Shown here: positions 1-9,460 of the stretch, one piece after another
How positions within the stretch are numbered: the first letter of the stretch is position 1
How the letters are laid out: each line of letters opens with the position of its first letter
Source: Pseudomonas saliphila
GTDB taxonomy: Bacteria; Pseudomonadota; Gammaproteobacteria; Pseudomonadales; Pseudomonadaceae
Length of the DNA: 64,000 nucleotides
Direction: 5' to 3'
Assembly (NCBI RefSeq): GCF_008638345.1
Contig: NZ_VTVA01000001.1
Coordinates: 1 to 64,000, forward strand
Notes under the pieces: model-generated
The model's input: only the letters and a program-made list of their open reading frames with translations
Database searches by the model: none
What the model was told of the DNA's origin: nothing
Translations under genes and position numbers: made by a program

Positions 1-212
1 GACGGGATTGCCGGACGCTTACCGAGCGCCAGCAATGCATCATCGCTTCTCGACAGGCCAGCATTGAGGATCAGCTCCAGAGCTTCTCCGAGACGGACGT
101 CCCGGCCCTTCTCTGAAGCGAGTCGGTCTGCAATACGGATAAGCGGGGTGATGTGGAGGCGGTGAAGATGAAGGTTGAAACGGACAAGAGGTGTTGCAGT
201 GTGAAATGACAT
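1..212 (-). CDS. Hypothetical protein, 3' end beyond the left window edge
   Basis: An open frame runs from an ATG at 212 (minus strand) through the left edge without a stop, giving 70 residues. The visible part starts MSFHTATPLVRFNLHLHRLH. It continues as an amphipathic helical segment rich in Leu, Arg and Glu with no signal peptide or membrane segment. I do not recognise the family. An AGGA-like element lies about 10 nt upstream of the start. A competing frame from 252 gives a low-complexity Ser/Pro/His/Arg protein and is less protein-like. The segment looks somewhat richer in A/T than the core genes, and lies with the neighbouring lipoprotein gene on the downstream side of a tRNA-Ser gene, so it could belong to an accessory region. 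The call rests only on the open frame and its composition. Confidence 0.4.
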   Translation of the reverse strand, partial: MSFHTATPLVRFNLHLHRLHITPLIRIADRLASEKGRDVRLGEALELILNAGLSRSDDALLALGKRPAIP

Positions 213-413
213 GGATAAGCATCCTAGAGGTTCGGCCTTGCGACAGACACATGAGTTAAGGGGATCCAGAGATCACGACTCGAAGTCCTGATTCTCCATA
301 ACTGTGTGTTAATCGATCTTCGCCGAACTGGAGGGGATGTCGCTCCCCCTCCCAAGACACCCTGGTGCTTGCTTGTGCGTGCTTATATGCAACTGACCGG
401 ACCGCGGTTTTGA

Positions 414-785
414 TCAGTGTACGTTCATGTCTACTTCATATCGCTGGGTAGGCGGAATCGCTTGCATCCAGAGCTGCTGTTGACGAGCGTATTCCTGCTC
501 GTTGGCAAACCATCCCCGGAGCGTAGGCGGCTTACCCTCATCGAAGACAAGGTAGTACGGAACGTATCCCTTCCAGTATTGGTGAAGCGAGTACTTCCAC
601 ACCAGATTACCCTCAACGAACTGGGACTGAGCAGGTTGGCCGAGAACGGCCCGCACTTCTTCGGTCGTCATGCCGGGAATCAGCGCATTGGTCTTCTCGA
701 CACTCCCCATCCCTCCTCCCGTCCCGGCGCAACCGCCAAGCGCGAGCATCGCCATAGCCAGCCCTACGATCCCGATCCTTTTCAT
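414..785 (-). CDS. Putative SmpA/OmlA-like (BamE-type fold) outer-membrane lipoprotein
   Basis: This is a 123-residue lipoprotein. The start at 785 is chosen because an AGGAGG ribosome-binding site sits just upstream and a lipoprotein signal begins there: a charged MKR, a hydrophobic stretch, then the lipobox LGGC with the acylated Cys near residue 19. A longer frame from 824 would bury this signal. The mature part has the SmpA/OmlA pattern: a start near LIPGMTTEEVRAVLGQP, then a strand ending in W-K-Y about 17 residues later. In that family the fold packs against partner proteins of the outer membrane. It is not the housekeeping bamE, because the context differs and the C-terminus is long and Gln-rich. 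The exact partner is unknown. The neighbours are the truncated hypothetical gene downstream and tRNA-Ser upstream. Confidence 0.75.
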   Translation of the reverse strand: MKRIGIVGLAMAMLALGGCAGTGGGMGSVEKTNALIPGMTTEEVRAVLGQPAQSQFVEGNLVWKYSLHQYWKGYVPYYLVFDEGKPPTLRGWFANEQEYARQQQLWMQAIPPTQRYEVDMNVH

Positions 786-861
786 CGTGCCTCCTCCTGA
801 TAGAAGGGCCAAACATAGCATCAAGTAGTTTGGGTAGGTACACAGCGCAAAGGGATCGAAT

Positions 862-887
862 CAGAGGTGGTAAACAGAGGTGGTAAA
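862..887. repeat. Two perfect tandem copies of a 13-nt unit
   Basis: The unit CAGAGGTGGTAAA occurs at 862-874 and again directly at 875-887. It lies between the lipoprotein gene and the tRNA-Ser terminator. Function unknown; possibly a replication slippage product. Confidence 0.8.
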
Positions 888-893
888 ACGAAA

Positions 894-942
894 AATGGGC
901 GCACCCCCTAAGTCATTGATTTGACTCGAAAATGCACCCATT
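894..942 (-). terminator. Likely terminator of tRNA-Ser
   Basis: On the minus strand, AATGGGTGC (942-934) can pair with GCGCCCATT (902-894), nine pairs with one G-T, followed by TTTTCGTTTT. The loop is long, about 31 nt. Its place just downstream of the tRNA fits a transcript terminator. Confidence 0.5.
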
Positions 943-951
943 CTTTTCATC

Positions 952-1042
952 TGGCGGAGAGAGAGGGATTCGAACCCTCGATACGCTATTAACGTATACA
1001 CACTTTCCAGGCGTGCTCCTTAAGCCACTCGGACACCTCTCC
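952..1042 (-). tRNA. tRNA-Ser (anticodon GGA)
   Basis: The minus-strand sequence begins GGAGAGGTGTCCGAGTGG and ends with a T arm (GGTTCGAATCC), a matching acceptor strand CTCTCTCC, G and an encoded CCA. The anticodon stem CACGC/GTGTG closes the loop CTGGAAA, giving anticodon GGA, which reads UCC. There is a long variable arm, typical of class II serine tRNAs. tRNA-Ser 3' ends are common integration targets, which matters for the accessory-looking strip at 1-950. Confidence 0.97.
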
Positions 1043-1238
1043 GGATCTTGAAGGCAGGGTAACCCCTGTGTCCAAGGCGCGCTAATTTACCGAAACATCC
1101 CTGCTTTGGCAAACGCTATTTGCTTGATACCACTATAAATTTGGTCGTTACCTGTGAGACTCGCCGGTCAAATTTAACTTGGTACACTGCTCGTCATACG
1201 TGGCGTCTGGATGCCACACCCACGATGAGGATGAATGC

Positions 1239-1934
1239 ATGAGCGCTCTGGTTAGTTACGAATTTGCTGAGGGTATCGCCCGATTGAATCTGGACAACGG
1301 CAAGGCCAACGCCCTGTCGCCGGATGTGTTCGCGGCATTCAATGCGGCGCTGGATCAGGCCGAGGCTGACCGTGCGGTGGTGGTAATCAGCGGCAAGCCG
1401 GGGATTTTCTCCGGTGGTTATGATCTGAAGGTAATGACTGCCGGGCCGGACCAGGCCAAAGCACTGGTTGAACTGGGCTCGACATTGTCGCGCCGGTTAC
1501 TGTCCCACCCCTTCCCCGTGGTGGCGGTGTGTACTGGGCATGCGATTGCCAAGGGCGCGTTTCTGCTGCTGTCAGTCGACTATCGACTTGGCGTCGAAGG
1601 CCCGTTCAAGCTGGGCCTGAACGAGGTTGCCATCGGCATGACCATGCACCACGCCGGCACCGAACTGGCGCGGGCACGTCTGACGCCCGCTGCGTTCAAC
1701 CGCGCGGTGATCAACGCCGAAATGTTTGCGCCGGAGACGGCGGTCACCGCAGGTTTTCTCGACGAGGTCGTATCGGCCGACCAGCTTGAGGAGCGCGCCC
1801 TGGAGGTCGCTCGTCAGCTCGGGACACTGAACATGACCGCTCACCGCAACACCAAACTCAAGGCGCGCCGCGAACTGCTGGAGCTGCTCGACCGCTCTAT
1901 CGAACTGGACCGTCAACACTCTGTATTAGGCTGA
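1239..1934 (+). CDS. Crotonase/enoyl-CoA hydratase family protein
   Basis: This 231-residue protein belongs to the crotonase superfamily, which acts on acyl-CoA thioesters through an oxyanion hole. The start MSALVSYEF at 1239 is preceded by a GAGG element. A longer in-frame start at 1179 adds only a non-conserved tail. The first oxyanion-hole segment is visible around KPGIFSGGYDLK, and the second around AIAKGAFLLLSVDYRLG. It is shorter than classical enoyl-CoA hydratases (about 257 residues), and in place of the usual catalytic Glu pair it has GLNEVAIGMTM. This matches a Pseudomonas subgroup annotated only as crotonase/enoyl-CoA hydratase family. Substrate unknown. It stands alone between tRNA-Ser and the YdjM-like gene. 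Confidence 0.85.
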   Translation: MSALVSYEFAEGIARLNLDNGKANALSPDVFAAFNAALDQAEADRAVVVISGKPGIFSGGYDLKVMTAGPDQAKALVELGSTLSRRLLSHPFPVVAVCTGHAIAKGAFLLLSVDYRLGVEGPFKLGLNEVAIGMTMHHAGTELARARLTPAAFNRAVINAEMFAPETAVTAGFLDEVVSADQLEERALEVARQLGTLNMTAHRNTKLKARRELLELLDRSIELDRQHSVLG

Positions 1935-1993
1935 CGCTGCGCCGGCACTCAGGGTTGAGTATCCTGTCCGCTTCGTCATAACGGCTGGGCAAT

Positions 1994-3076
1994 ATGGATT
2001 CGATAACGCAGGCAATGCTGGGAGCGTCCATTCAGGGCGCGGTGCTGGGTCGCTGGCAGGGACGCAAGGCGTTGATGTACGGCGCAATGCTCGGCACCTT
2101 GCCCGATATGGATGTGGTGATTGATTTTGGCGACGCGGTGGCGGATATGACGTACCACCGCGGCTTCAGCCATTCGGTATTTGTCCTCGCCGTGGTCGCT
2201 ACCCTGCTCGCCTGGCTGGTGCGCAAAGTGTGGCCGCATGCCGAGTATTCGGGGCGCAGGCTGTTTGCCTGCATCGCCCTGATCCTCTTTACTCACGTGC
2301 TGCTGGATGCCTTTACCACCTACGGCACGCAACTGTTCTGGCCGCTAACCACGCCGCCGGTGGCGATCTCCAGCATCTTCATTATCGACCCGCTGTACAC
2401 CGTGCCGCTGTTGTTGGCAGTAGTCGGCTGTCTGCTGTTTGGCTTGCGGCGCCGGGGCATCCACCTGCAGTACTGGGTGCTGGGCCTGAGCAGCCTGTAT
2501 CTGGCCAGCACCCTGTTAGGCAAGCAGATGGCTGAGCGTAATCTGGAGCAAGCGCTCGAGCGGGATGATATCGCACCACAGCACACCTTCATCGCACCGA
2601 CGCCTTTCAATACCCTGCTCTGGCGTGTGGTGGCGGTGGATGGCGATGACTATTACGAAGGCCTGGTCAGCTGGCTCGATTCCAGCCCGCCGGCGCTTGA
2701 ACGGCTACCGCGCAATGCCAGTGCGGCGCAGCCGGCGTTGCGCGATTCTCCGCAGCACGAACGGCTGCGCTGGTTTACCCGGGGCCTGCTGCGCTATGAC
2801 CTGATCGGCAATGACTGGGTAGTGACCGACCTGCGCCTGGGTATGCCGGGCTATCACCCGTTCCGTTTTGCGCTGGCAACACGCGACGCTGACTCAGGCA
2901 CATTCGAGCCCATCGAGCATGTCGAGTATTGGCCAGAGTCCGACGCGGATTGGTCGCGACTGGAAGACCTCAAGCGCCGCGCCTTCGACGAGGAGTACGC
3001 GCTATCGATCGCCGCGCTGGCAGCTGATATGGACCAACCTGCGGCCACAAGCAGTTCAGCAAGCAATGATGACTGA
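1994..3076 (+). CDS. Membrane-bound metal-dependent hydrolase, YdjM/DUF457 family
   Basis: This 360-residue inner-membrane protein has the YdjM/DUF457 signature: an N-terminal MDSITQAMLGA, an acidic GTLPDMDVVIDF segment, and a His cluster YHRGFSHS near residue 55-62. A further HVLLDAFTTYGT segment carries His and Asp. These are the putative metal ligands of this family. About four to five hydrophobic helices occupy residues 60-170, and the C-terminal half is a soluble domain. The E. coli relative is part of the LexA regulon, but no clear SOS box is visible upstream here. The precise substrate of the family is not established. The next gene downstream is an MFS transporter on the same strand after 59 nt. 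Confidence 0.85.
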   Translation: MDSITQAMLGASIQGAVLGRWQGRKALMYGAMLGTLPDMDVVIDFGDAVADMTYHRGFSHSVFVLAVVATLLAWLVRKVWPHAEYSGRRLFACIALILFTHVLLDAFTTYGTQLFWPLTTPPVAISSIFIIDPLYTVPLLLAVVGCLLFGLRRRGIHLQYWVLGLSSLYLASTLLGKQMAERNLEQALERDDIAPQHTFIAPTPFNTLLWRVVAVDGDDYYEGLVSWLDSSPPALERLPRNASAAQPALRDSPQHERLRWFTRGLLRYDLIGNDWVVTDLRLGMPGYHPFRFALATRDADSGTFEPIEHVEYWPESDADWSRLEDLKRRAFDEEYALSIAALAADMDQPAATSSSASNDD

Positions 3077-3135
3077 AGCGTCCCGCTCCGCACTCTGCGA
3101 TAATCGGCGCTTTTGCGCAGCACACAGGCACTCCG

Positions 3136-4365
3136 ATGATAATAGGCGATAGCGTTCAGGCCATCCCGCAGAGTAGAAACAGGCTGGCCATGGCGGCGGC
3201 ATTGATGGCGATTTTCACCACCATTTTCGCCAGCAACCTGCCGACGCCGTTGTATGCCGTATGGCAGGTTCAGTGGGGCTTCTCCTCCATGGCGCTGACC
3301 GCGGTGTTCTCTGTCTATGTCTTCGGTGTGGCCACGACCCTGCTGACGCTGGGCTCGCTATCGGACAAGCTGGGCCGCCGGCAGGTGCTGGTGCCGGGCA
3401 TGCTGCTGACGATCATCAGTGCCGTGATGTTCATGTTTGCCGAGGATATTGTCGATCTAGGCGTTGCCCGCATACTCACCGGGATAGGCACGGGGGTCAT
3501 CACCGGCGCGGCTTCGGCTGCCGTGGTGGAAATGGAGCCGGATGGCAACTGGGCCCGGGGCGCCACGCTGTCCGCACTGTTTTTCACCCTGGGCGCCTTT
3601 GCCGGACCCACGGTGAGTTCATTGGCCTTGCGCTGGGGTATCGACGCCGGCCTCTGGCCCTTCGTAATAATTGTTCTGCTCAGCATGACCACCATTGCTC
3701 TCTTGCTTACAGCGCCCTGGCCAACGCATCTCGGACAGCGTCGCGCAGATTTCAGCTGGCGGACCTGGCGGCCCACGAGGATCAAGATGCCGCGAGAGAT
3801 GCTCGGCGTGTTCGCCTTTGCCGGCGCAGCCATCAGTCTGGCGTGGTCGACCGGCAGCCTTTACGGCTCCCTCGGGCCCTCACTGGCAACCAATCTGGTG
3901 GGTATCGGTGACCGCTCCACGGCGGGCTTGTTCGCCGCAGCCTGGCAGCTGCTGGCGGGCATGAGCCAGTTCGCCTGTCAGCGCCAACCGGTCAGCCGCA
4001 TGTTGCTGTTAGGCCCCTCTACCTTGATGGCCGGGTTGCTGGCGATGGCCGCGGCGGTGTTGTTCAGTTCAGCCTGGATTTTCGCCTTTGCCACCCTGGC
4101 TACGGCCTTTGGCGCGGGCGCTACCGGCGTGGTGGCGATTGCTTCAGTGAGTGAAGTCGCGCCGCCGGCTGACCGCGGGGGTATTACCTCGGCGTTCTAC
4201 TTGCTGGCGTATCTGACCATGGCCACCGTTGTGCTGACGCTGGGCTTTCTCAGTGATCTGATTGGTCTGGGCAATTCGATTCTAGGCTTCACGGTCGTGG
4301 TGTCGGCAGCCGCATTTGGCCTGATCGTCGTGGCGGTGCGCAGCGGCCGCGTGACGCTGAGCTGA
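3136..4365 (+). CDS. MFS transporter
   Basis: A 409-residue major facilitator superfamily permease with about 12 hydrophobic segments. The loop after helix 2 contains the MFS signature in the form GSLSDKLGRRQVL (residues about 74-86). A second GFLSDLIGLGN element follows helix 10. N-terminal cues are MAAALMAIFTTIFASNLPTPLYAVW. It resembles Bcr/CflA-like or DHA1-type drug or metabolite exporters, but the substrate cannot be read from sequence. The ATG at 3136 has no strong ribosome-binding site, so the true start could be slightly downstream at the MAAAL methionine. It ends 10 nt from the convergent azlD gene. The last codons and stop form three direct GAGCT repeats. Confidence 0.88.
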   Translation: MIIGDSVQAIPQSRNRLAMAAALMAIFTTIFASNLPTPLYAVWQVQWGFSSMALTAVFSVYVFGVATTLLTLGSLSDKLGRRQVLVPGMLLTIISAVMFMFAEDIVDLGVARILTGIGTGVITGAASAAVVEMEPDGNWARGATLSALFFTLGAFAGPTVSSLALRWGIDAGLWPFVIIVLLSMTTIALLLTAPWPTHLGQRRADFSWRTWRPTRIKMPREMLGVFAFAGAAISLAWSTGSLYGSLGPSLATNLVGIGDRSTAGLFAAAWQLLAGMSQFACQRQPVSRMLLLGPSTLMAGLLAMAAAVLFSSAWIFAFATLATAFGAGATGVVAIASVSEVAPPADRGGITSAFYLLAYLTMATVVLTLGFLSDLIGLGNSILGFTVVVSAAAFGLIVVAVRSGRVTLS

Positions 4366-4375
4366 GCTGAGCTGA

Positions 4376-4702
4376 TTAGCCAAACAGCCAGCGCCATAGA
4401 ACGAACACCAGCATGCCGCCAGCAATGGTCGCCAGCAGATTGCGCCATGCGGCAGCGATGGCAATCGCCGCCAGGCCGCCAAACAGATAGGCATTGTCCA
4501 GCGCCAGGTGCCAGTGCTGCCCGTCCGGCATGAACATCGCTGGCGCGACAATGGCGGTCAGCACGGCCACCGGGACATAACTCAGGGCTCGGCTGAGCAA
4601 CGGGCTGAAGCGCACACGGTGACCCACCGCAAACAGCCCATAGCGGATGGTAAAGGTGATCAACAGCATCCCAACAATCAGCACGATCTCAGCGTTGCTC
4701 AT
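4376..4702 (-). CDS. azlD: AzlD-type small subunit of branched-chain amino acid exporter
   Basis: A 108-residue membrane protein with three to four hydrophobic helices and the AzlD pattern ([36 protein letters not shown]). The start MSNAEIV at 4702 has a GGAGG ribosome-binding site, and it overlaps the 3' end of azlC by 14 nt, the usual arrangement of this pair. In the family AzlC and AzlD (YgaZ/YgaH in E. coli) form a branched-chain amino acid exporter. Substrate is inferred from the family only. Confidence 0.9.
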   Translation of the reverse strand: MSNAEIVLIVGMLLITFTIRYGLFAVGHRVRFSPLLSRALSYVPVAVLTAIVAPAMFMPDGQHWHLALDNAYLFGGLAAIAIAAAWRNLLATIAGGMLVFVLWRWLFG

Positions 4703-5423
4703 TGGGCACCTCCAGATCAATGGGCTTTGCGCTATTAAGCCGTTCCGCCAGCAGACCCGCTATCACGCCCGCCAGCGCCGCCAGTATCAGCCCCAGCTTG
4801 TACGGCAAGGGATGCGCCAGGAGTGCCACAGCGGCTGCAACCAGTGCTGCCACCACCATGGGACGACTGCGCAACGACGGCACGACGATACCAATGAAGG
4901 TCGCCACCATGGCAAAGTCCAGCCCCCACCCCGCCATGCCCGGCAATGAACTGCCCAGCAGCACGCCGATCACCGTACAGGCCACCCAGTTGCTGTACAT
5001 CGCCAGGCAGGAGCCAAGGAAGTACCAATGCTTGTGCTCGAGCGGCACCTGCGTGCGCAGGTAATGGTTTTGCACGATGGCGTAGGTTTCATCGGTCAAC
5101 CAGAAGGCCAGCGGGACGCGCCAGCGCTGCGGCAGGTGTTTGACGTAGGGCAGCAGGCTGGCGCTATAGAGCATGTGCCGCAGGTTGACGACGAAGGTTG
5201 TCACCAGAATGACCGCCAACCCGGTACCGGATGCGATCAGACTGACGGCAATGAACTGCGCTGAACCGGCAAAGACGAAGATCGACATCGCCAGGGTTGC
5301 AGCCACCGATAACCCGGATGAGACCGCCAGGGTTCCAAAGATGATTCCGAAGGGGGCCGCACCAACGAGCATGGGGATGGTATCCCGCGCGCCCAGTAGC
5401 GCCTGCTTGAAACGCGACGACAT
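4689..5423 (-). CDS. azlC: AzlC family branched-chain amino acid exporter, large subunit
   Basis: A 244-residue inner-membrane protein. The N-terminus [27 protein letters not shown] and the segment [19 protein letters not shown] are typical of AzlC/YgaZ. Six or so hydrophobic segments are seen. It is the first gene of a two-gene operon with azlD, whose start lies inside its 3' end. There is no regulator of the Lrp/AzlB type next to it. The gene lies 50 nt downstream of the crbS stop codon and on the same strand. Confidence 0.9.
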   Translation of the reverse strand: MSSRFKQALLGARDTIPMLVGAAPFGIIFGTLAVSSGLSVAATLAMSIFVFAGSAQFIAVSLIASGTGLAVILVTTFVVNLRHMLYSASLLPYVKHLPQRWRVPLAFWLTDETYAIVQNHYLRTQVPLEHKHWYFLGSCLAMYSNWVACTVIGVLLGSSLPGMAGWGLDFAMVATFIGIVVPSLRSRPMVVAALVAAAVALLAHPLPYKLGLILAALAGVIAGLLAERLNSAKPIDLEVPNEQR

Positions 5424-5473
5424 GGATACATAACTCTGCGTGGTAATCGGGAAGGTTAAGGCGTGGTGTGGCG

Positions 5474-8400
5474 CTATTGCAAGGTCACGTAGCGGCTGAT
5501 CAGTGCCCGCATTGCTGCCGGTTTGACGGGTTTGGGCAGGAAATCGAGGCCCGCCAGACGTATGCGGGTCACCAGTTCGTTGCGGCCATCGGCGCTGATA
5601 ACCACCCCCGGCAAGTCAGCGCCGAGCTGTTCGCGCAGCCACTGCATGACTTCAAGCCCTGTGTCGCCATCATCCAGGTGGAAATCCACCAGCACCAACT
5701 GCGGTCTGAAACCCTGTTCCAGGATGCTGCTTATCTCGCTGCGGTTGCGGGCGGTCACGACGTTGCATTGCCAGCGACCTAGCAGACTGCGCATGCCGGC
5801 CAGAATGTTCGGCTCGTTGTCGATACATAGTACCTGCGCCCCGCTGACCGCAGGGGCTGCCTGTGTTTGACTGGACACCTTGCGCGTCCCGCTGGAGCGC
5901 GCAATCGGAAGGGTGACGCTGAATACGCTGCCGCGCCCCGGCCAGGAGCGAACGGCCAGCTGATGCCCAAGCACTCGACAGAGTCCATCGGTGATCGCCA
6001 GGCCCAGTCCTAGTCCCTTCTCGGCCTGAACGCGATGGCTGTCCAGACGCTGGAATTCCTCGAAAATCACTTCCAGCTTGTCGCGGGGAATCCCCGGGCC
6101 CTGATCCCATACCTCGATGCGGACCTGGGTTCCGGCGCGTCTGACGCCAATAAGCACGCGCGAGTCACCGGCATAGCGGAACGCGTTGGTGAGGAAGTTC
6201 TGCAATATTCTGCGCAGCAATCGGGGATCGCTGCGCACCGGCAAGCGACTGCTGCGCACCCGCAGATCGACGCCCTGCTCCGCCGCCAGTGCGCCGAATT
6301 CTATGCGCAGGGTCTCGAGCAGCTCATTGAGCTGAAAATCACTCCACTCAGGTGTGATCCGACCGGCTTCCAGGCGTGACATATCCAGCAGATCGGAAAT
6401 CAGATCTTCAGCCGAGCGCAAGGAGGTATCGAGATGGCGCACCAGTTCCTGGGCTTCGGCGGGCAGGTTGTGCTGGTGGGCCAGCGACGCCGAGAACAGC
6501 CGCGCGGCGTTCATCGGCTGCATCAGGTCGTGGCTGACGGCGGTCAGGAAGCGGCCCTTGGATTGACTGGTGCGCTCGGTCTGCGCCTTGGCCTGGATGA
6601 GCGCTTTGTTCAGCTCCGACAGCTCCCGCGTCCGTTCGGCCACACGCTGCTCCAGGCTCTCGTTGGCTTCCTTGAGTCCCTGTTCGGCTTTCTTGAACGC
6701 GGTAATGTCAGTAAAACTCATGACAAAGCCGCCGCCGGGCATCGGGTTACCGATGATCTCGATCACCTGGCCGGTGGGGAACAAGCGCTCTGAACGGTGG
6801 GCGGTGCCGCGGCGCATCCAGTTGATGCGTTTGTCCACGTGGGATTGCGCATCGCCCCGGCCACAGAGCCCGCGCCTGGCATTGCACAGAATAAGATCGG
6901 CGATTGGTCGGCCAATGACAATCAGCCCCTCCGGGTACTGGAACATCTCGAGATAACGCCGGTTCCATGCCACCAGGCGCAGCTCCTTATCCACCACGCT
7001 GATGCCCTGGGTAATGTTTTCGATCGCGCCCTGCAGCAGCCCTCGGTTAAATTGCAGCACCTCGGTTGCTTCGTCGACGATGCGCACCACATCGTCAAAC
7101 TGCATGTCGCGCCCTTCAATCGCCGCCTTCACCACAACCCGCGCCGAGGAGGCACCGAGTACGCCTGCCAGCAGGCGCTCGGTATGCGTTATCCAGCCGC
7201 TGTTGGCCGCCACCGAGGACACCAACGCGGTATTCTGACCTGCGGCAAAGCGTTCGAAGCTGGAGTAGGCACGCTCTTCGCCGACGAAACGCGAGGCCAG
7301 CTCGAGCAGATCATTCACCGTTACCCGCAACAATGAGCGGCTAGGTCCGTTGGCCCACATCTGGCCGTCTTCGCTGACGAAACGACTGGCCTGCCAGTGC
7401 TCCAGCACACGGGTGCGGCTTGACTGGGACACCAGCACGAAGGCGACAAAATTGCTGGCCAGCGCAATCAGACTGCCCAGCGTGATGTTATCGATTGGCA
7501 GGCCGAAGGAGTCACCATGCAATTGCGCCAGCAAAGGCCATCCCTGCCAATTCAGCCCCAACCCGGTGCCCATTGCCGGGAAAATCAGCAGGTACAGCCA
7601 CAGAGTGATACCGATGGTCAGCCCGGTGAATACACCGCTACGGTTGGCCTGCTTCCAGAACAGCGCGCCAAACATGGCTGGGGCCAGTTGAGCGATGGCA
7701 GCGAAGGCGATCTGACCGATATTGGCCAGGCTGCCCGCCGAGCCGATCAACCGGTAGACGACATACGCCAGCAACAGGATCACCAGAATGCTGGTGCGCC
7801 GAACGTTGAGTAGCGATCCGCGGAACTCTTCATAGGACTGCGCAGAGCGGTGCCGGCTACGCAGCAGTAAAGGCATGACCACGTCATTGGAGACCATGGT
7901 ACTCAGCGCAATGGCAGCCACTACCACCATGCCGGTTGCCGCTGAAGCACCGCCGATAAAGGCCAGCATCGCCAGCACCGGTCGGCCTTCGGTCAAGGGA
8001 ATACTGATGACATAGGAGTCAGCGGACACTGCCGGTCCCAGGGTCATCTGCCCCGCCAGGGCAATGGGCACGACAAACAGCGCTGCCAGGATCAGGTAGC
8101 CGGGAAATACCCACCGTGCCAGGCGCAGATCCCCAGGGTGAATATTCTCCACCACGGCCACCTGAAACTGACGCGGCAGGCACAGGAAAGCCAATATCGC
8201 AATGAAGGTCTGGAACAGGATGCTGGTGTACAGCGTCTCGCGTTCCCAGTACTCGGCCAGCTCGGCGCTGTTCGATGCGCGCTCCAAAAGATCGCCGACA
8301 CCATTATAGAGACTGAAGGTAACGAAGGCGCCGACGGCGAGAAAGGCCAGTAGCTTCACCAGCGACTCAAAGGCAATGGCCAGCATCATGCCGCGGTGGT

Positions 8401-8971
8401 GCTCGGTGACATCCAGGCTGCGCGTACCAAACAGAATGGCGAACAGCGCCAGCACCAGGGTAACGGCCAGTGCTGTGTCCTCCGCGGCGCCAGCCTCCCC
8501 GGCCGCCAGCCCGGCGGCAGGTGAGGACGCAGTCAGCAGGTTGTACCCCAGCACAATGCCTTTGAGCTGCAGGGCAATATAGGGGAGCACACTGACCAGA
8601 CACAACAAGGTAACCATCACCGCCAGCCCCTGCGACTTGCCATAGCGGGAGGCGATAAAATCGGCAATGGAGGTGATGTTTTCCTGTTTGCTGATGGCGA
8701 TCATGCGCGCGTACAGGCGCCAGCCAAACAGAAAGAGTAATACCGGGCCCAGATAGATCGGCAGGAACGCCCATAACTGGCCGGCCGCCATGCCCACGGC
8801 ACCGAAGAAGGTCCAGCTGGTACACCAGACGGCCAACGACAGGCCGAAGACCCACACCCGCAGGCGCGGATTGAACTCGCCAGGCTGTCGGTCACCCCAG
8901 AACGCAATTGCGAACAGCAGGACGATGTACAAGATGAAAATCGTGGCGACCAATCCGCCGGTGAGCATCAT
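5474..8971 (-). CDS. crbS: Hybrid sensor histidine kinase with SLC5/SSS transporter-like sensor (CrbS/MxtR type)
   Basis: An 1165-residue hybrid kinase. Residues about 1-500 are a sodium:solute symporter (SLC5) module with roughly 12-13 membrane helices. A linker and PAS region follow (about 640-770), then a short coiled coil. The HisKA H-box SHDLMQP has its phospho-accepting His at 814. The ATPase N-box has Asn 925, with G-boxes DQGPGIP and KGLGLGLA. A receiver domain at about 1045-1165 has phospho-Asp 1096 and conserved Lys 1147. This order is that of CrbS (MxtR), which with CrbR (ErdR) senses acetate-like carbon and activates acetyl-CoA synthetase. CbrA is the main alternative but lacks a C-terminal receiver. 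Its likely partner regulator is encoded 0.5 kb upstream, with dgkA between. No strong ribosome-binding site is seen; the start could be either of two adjacent ATGs. Confidence 0.88.
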   Translation of the reverse strand: MMLTGGLVATIFILYIVLLFAIAFWGDRQPGEFNPRLRVWVFGLSLAVWCTSWTFFGAVGMAAGQLWAFLPIYLGPVLLFLFGWRLYARMIAISKQENITSIADFIASRYGKSQGLAVMVTLLCLVSVLPYIALQLKGIVLGYNLLTASSPAAGLAAGEAGAAEDTALAVTLVLALFAILFGTRSLDVTEHHRGMMLAIAFESLVKLLAFLAVGAFVTFSLYNGVGDLLERASNSAELAEYWERETLYTSILFQTFIAILAFLCLPRQFQVAVVENIHPGDLRLARWVFPGYLILAALFVVPIALAGQMTLGPAVSADSYVISIPLTEGRPVLAMLAFIGGASAATGMVVVAAIALSTMVSNDVVMPLLLRSRHRSAQSYEEFRGSLLNVRRTSILVILLLAYVVYRLIGSAGSLANIGQIAFAAIAQLAPAMFGALFWKQANRSGVFTGLTIGITLWLYLLIFPAMGTGLGLNWQGWPLLAQLHGDSFGLPIDNITLGSLIALASNFVAFVLVSQSSRTRVLEHWQASRFVSEDGQMWANGPSRSLLRVTVNDLLELASRFVGEERAYSSFERFAAGQNTALVSSVAANSGWITHTERLLAGVLGASSARVVVKAAIEGRDMQFDDVVRIVDEATEVLQFNRGLLQGAIENITQGISVVDKELRLVAWNRRYLEMFQYPEGLIVIGRPIADLILCNARRGLCGRGDAQSHVDKRINWMRRGTAHRSERLFPTGQVIEIIGNPMPGGGFVMSFTDITAFKKAEQGLKEANESLEQRVAERTRELSELNKALIQAKAQTERTSQSKGRFLTAVSHDLMQPMNAARLFSASLAHQHNLPAEAQELVRHLDTSLRSAEDLISDLLDMSRLEAGRITPEWSDFQLNELLETLRIEFGALAAEQGVDLRVRSSRLPVRSDPRLLRRILQNFLTNAFRYAGDSRVLIGVRRAGTQVRIEVWDQGPGIPRDKLEVIFEEFQRLDSHRVQAEKGLGLGLAITDGLCRVLGHQLAVRSWPGRGSVFSVTLPIARSSGTRKVSSQTQAAPAVSGAQVLCIDNEPNILAGMRSLLGRWQCNVVTARNRSEISSILEQGFRPQLVLVDFHLDDGDTGLEVMQWLREQLGADLPGVVISADGRNELVTRIRLAGLDFLPKPVKPAAMRALISRYVTLQ

Positions 8972-9076
8972 GAGCAGTAATCAGGCCTGTTGTGCAAAAT
9001 GATAGTTTGGCAGCGCCGTCTGGCTTTGCCCAGTGCGCATTATTCAGACCTAGGTCGTGTTGCCTGGCCAGGCAGT

Positions 9077-9454
9077 TCAGCCCAGCAGGACCAGCCCCCA
9101 CACCACCGCAATCATGATCAGACCGATCAGTTGCGCGGCGCTGCCCATGTCTTTGGACGCTTTGGAGAGCGGGTGACGTTCCAGCGAAATGCGGTCAATA
9201 GCTGCCTCGATAGCGGAGTTAAGCAGTTCGATAATCAGCGACAGCAGCACACTGCCGATCAGCAATGCGCGGGAAATAGCGTCCAATGGCAAAATCAGCG
9301 CCACCGGAATGAGCACGGCGGCCAGCCACACCAGTTGCCGAAATGCCGCCTCACCGCGGTAGGCAACTGCCAGGCCGTCCAGTGAGTAACCGGTAGCAAG
9401 CCATACACGGCGCAACCCTGTCACGCCCTTGTGAGGGTTCTCTTCCATTATCAA
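9077..9454 (-). CDS. dgkA: Diacylglycerol kinase
   Basis: A 125-residue integral membrane protein of the prokaryotic DgkA family, which phosphorylates diacylglycerol to phosphatidate for lipid recycling. An N-terminal amphipathic region is followed by three transmembrane helices. The family signature is seen in LLIELLNSAIEAAIDRIS, which holds the catalytic Glu residues, then HPLSKASKDMGSAAQLI. The gene follows crbR by only 6 nt, so it is probably cotranscribed with it. A similar erdR-dgkA pair exists in P. aeruginosa as I recall. Confidence 0.95.
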   Translation of the reverse strand: MIMEENPHKGVTGLRRVWLATGYSLDGLAVAYRGEAAFRQLVWLAAVLIPVALILPLDAISRALLIGSVLLSLIIELLNSAIEAAIDRISLERHPLSKASKDMGSAAQLIGLIMIAVVWGLVLLG

Positions 9455-9460
9455 TCCTGC

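Noticed and set aside
333..353. G-rich/C-rich hairpin downstream of the lipoprotein gene
   Set aside because: The stem has a bulge and no T-run follows on either strand, so a terminator cannot be claimed.
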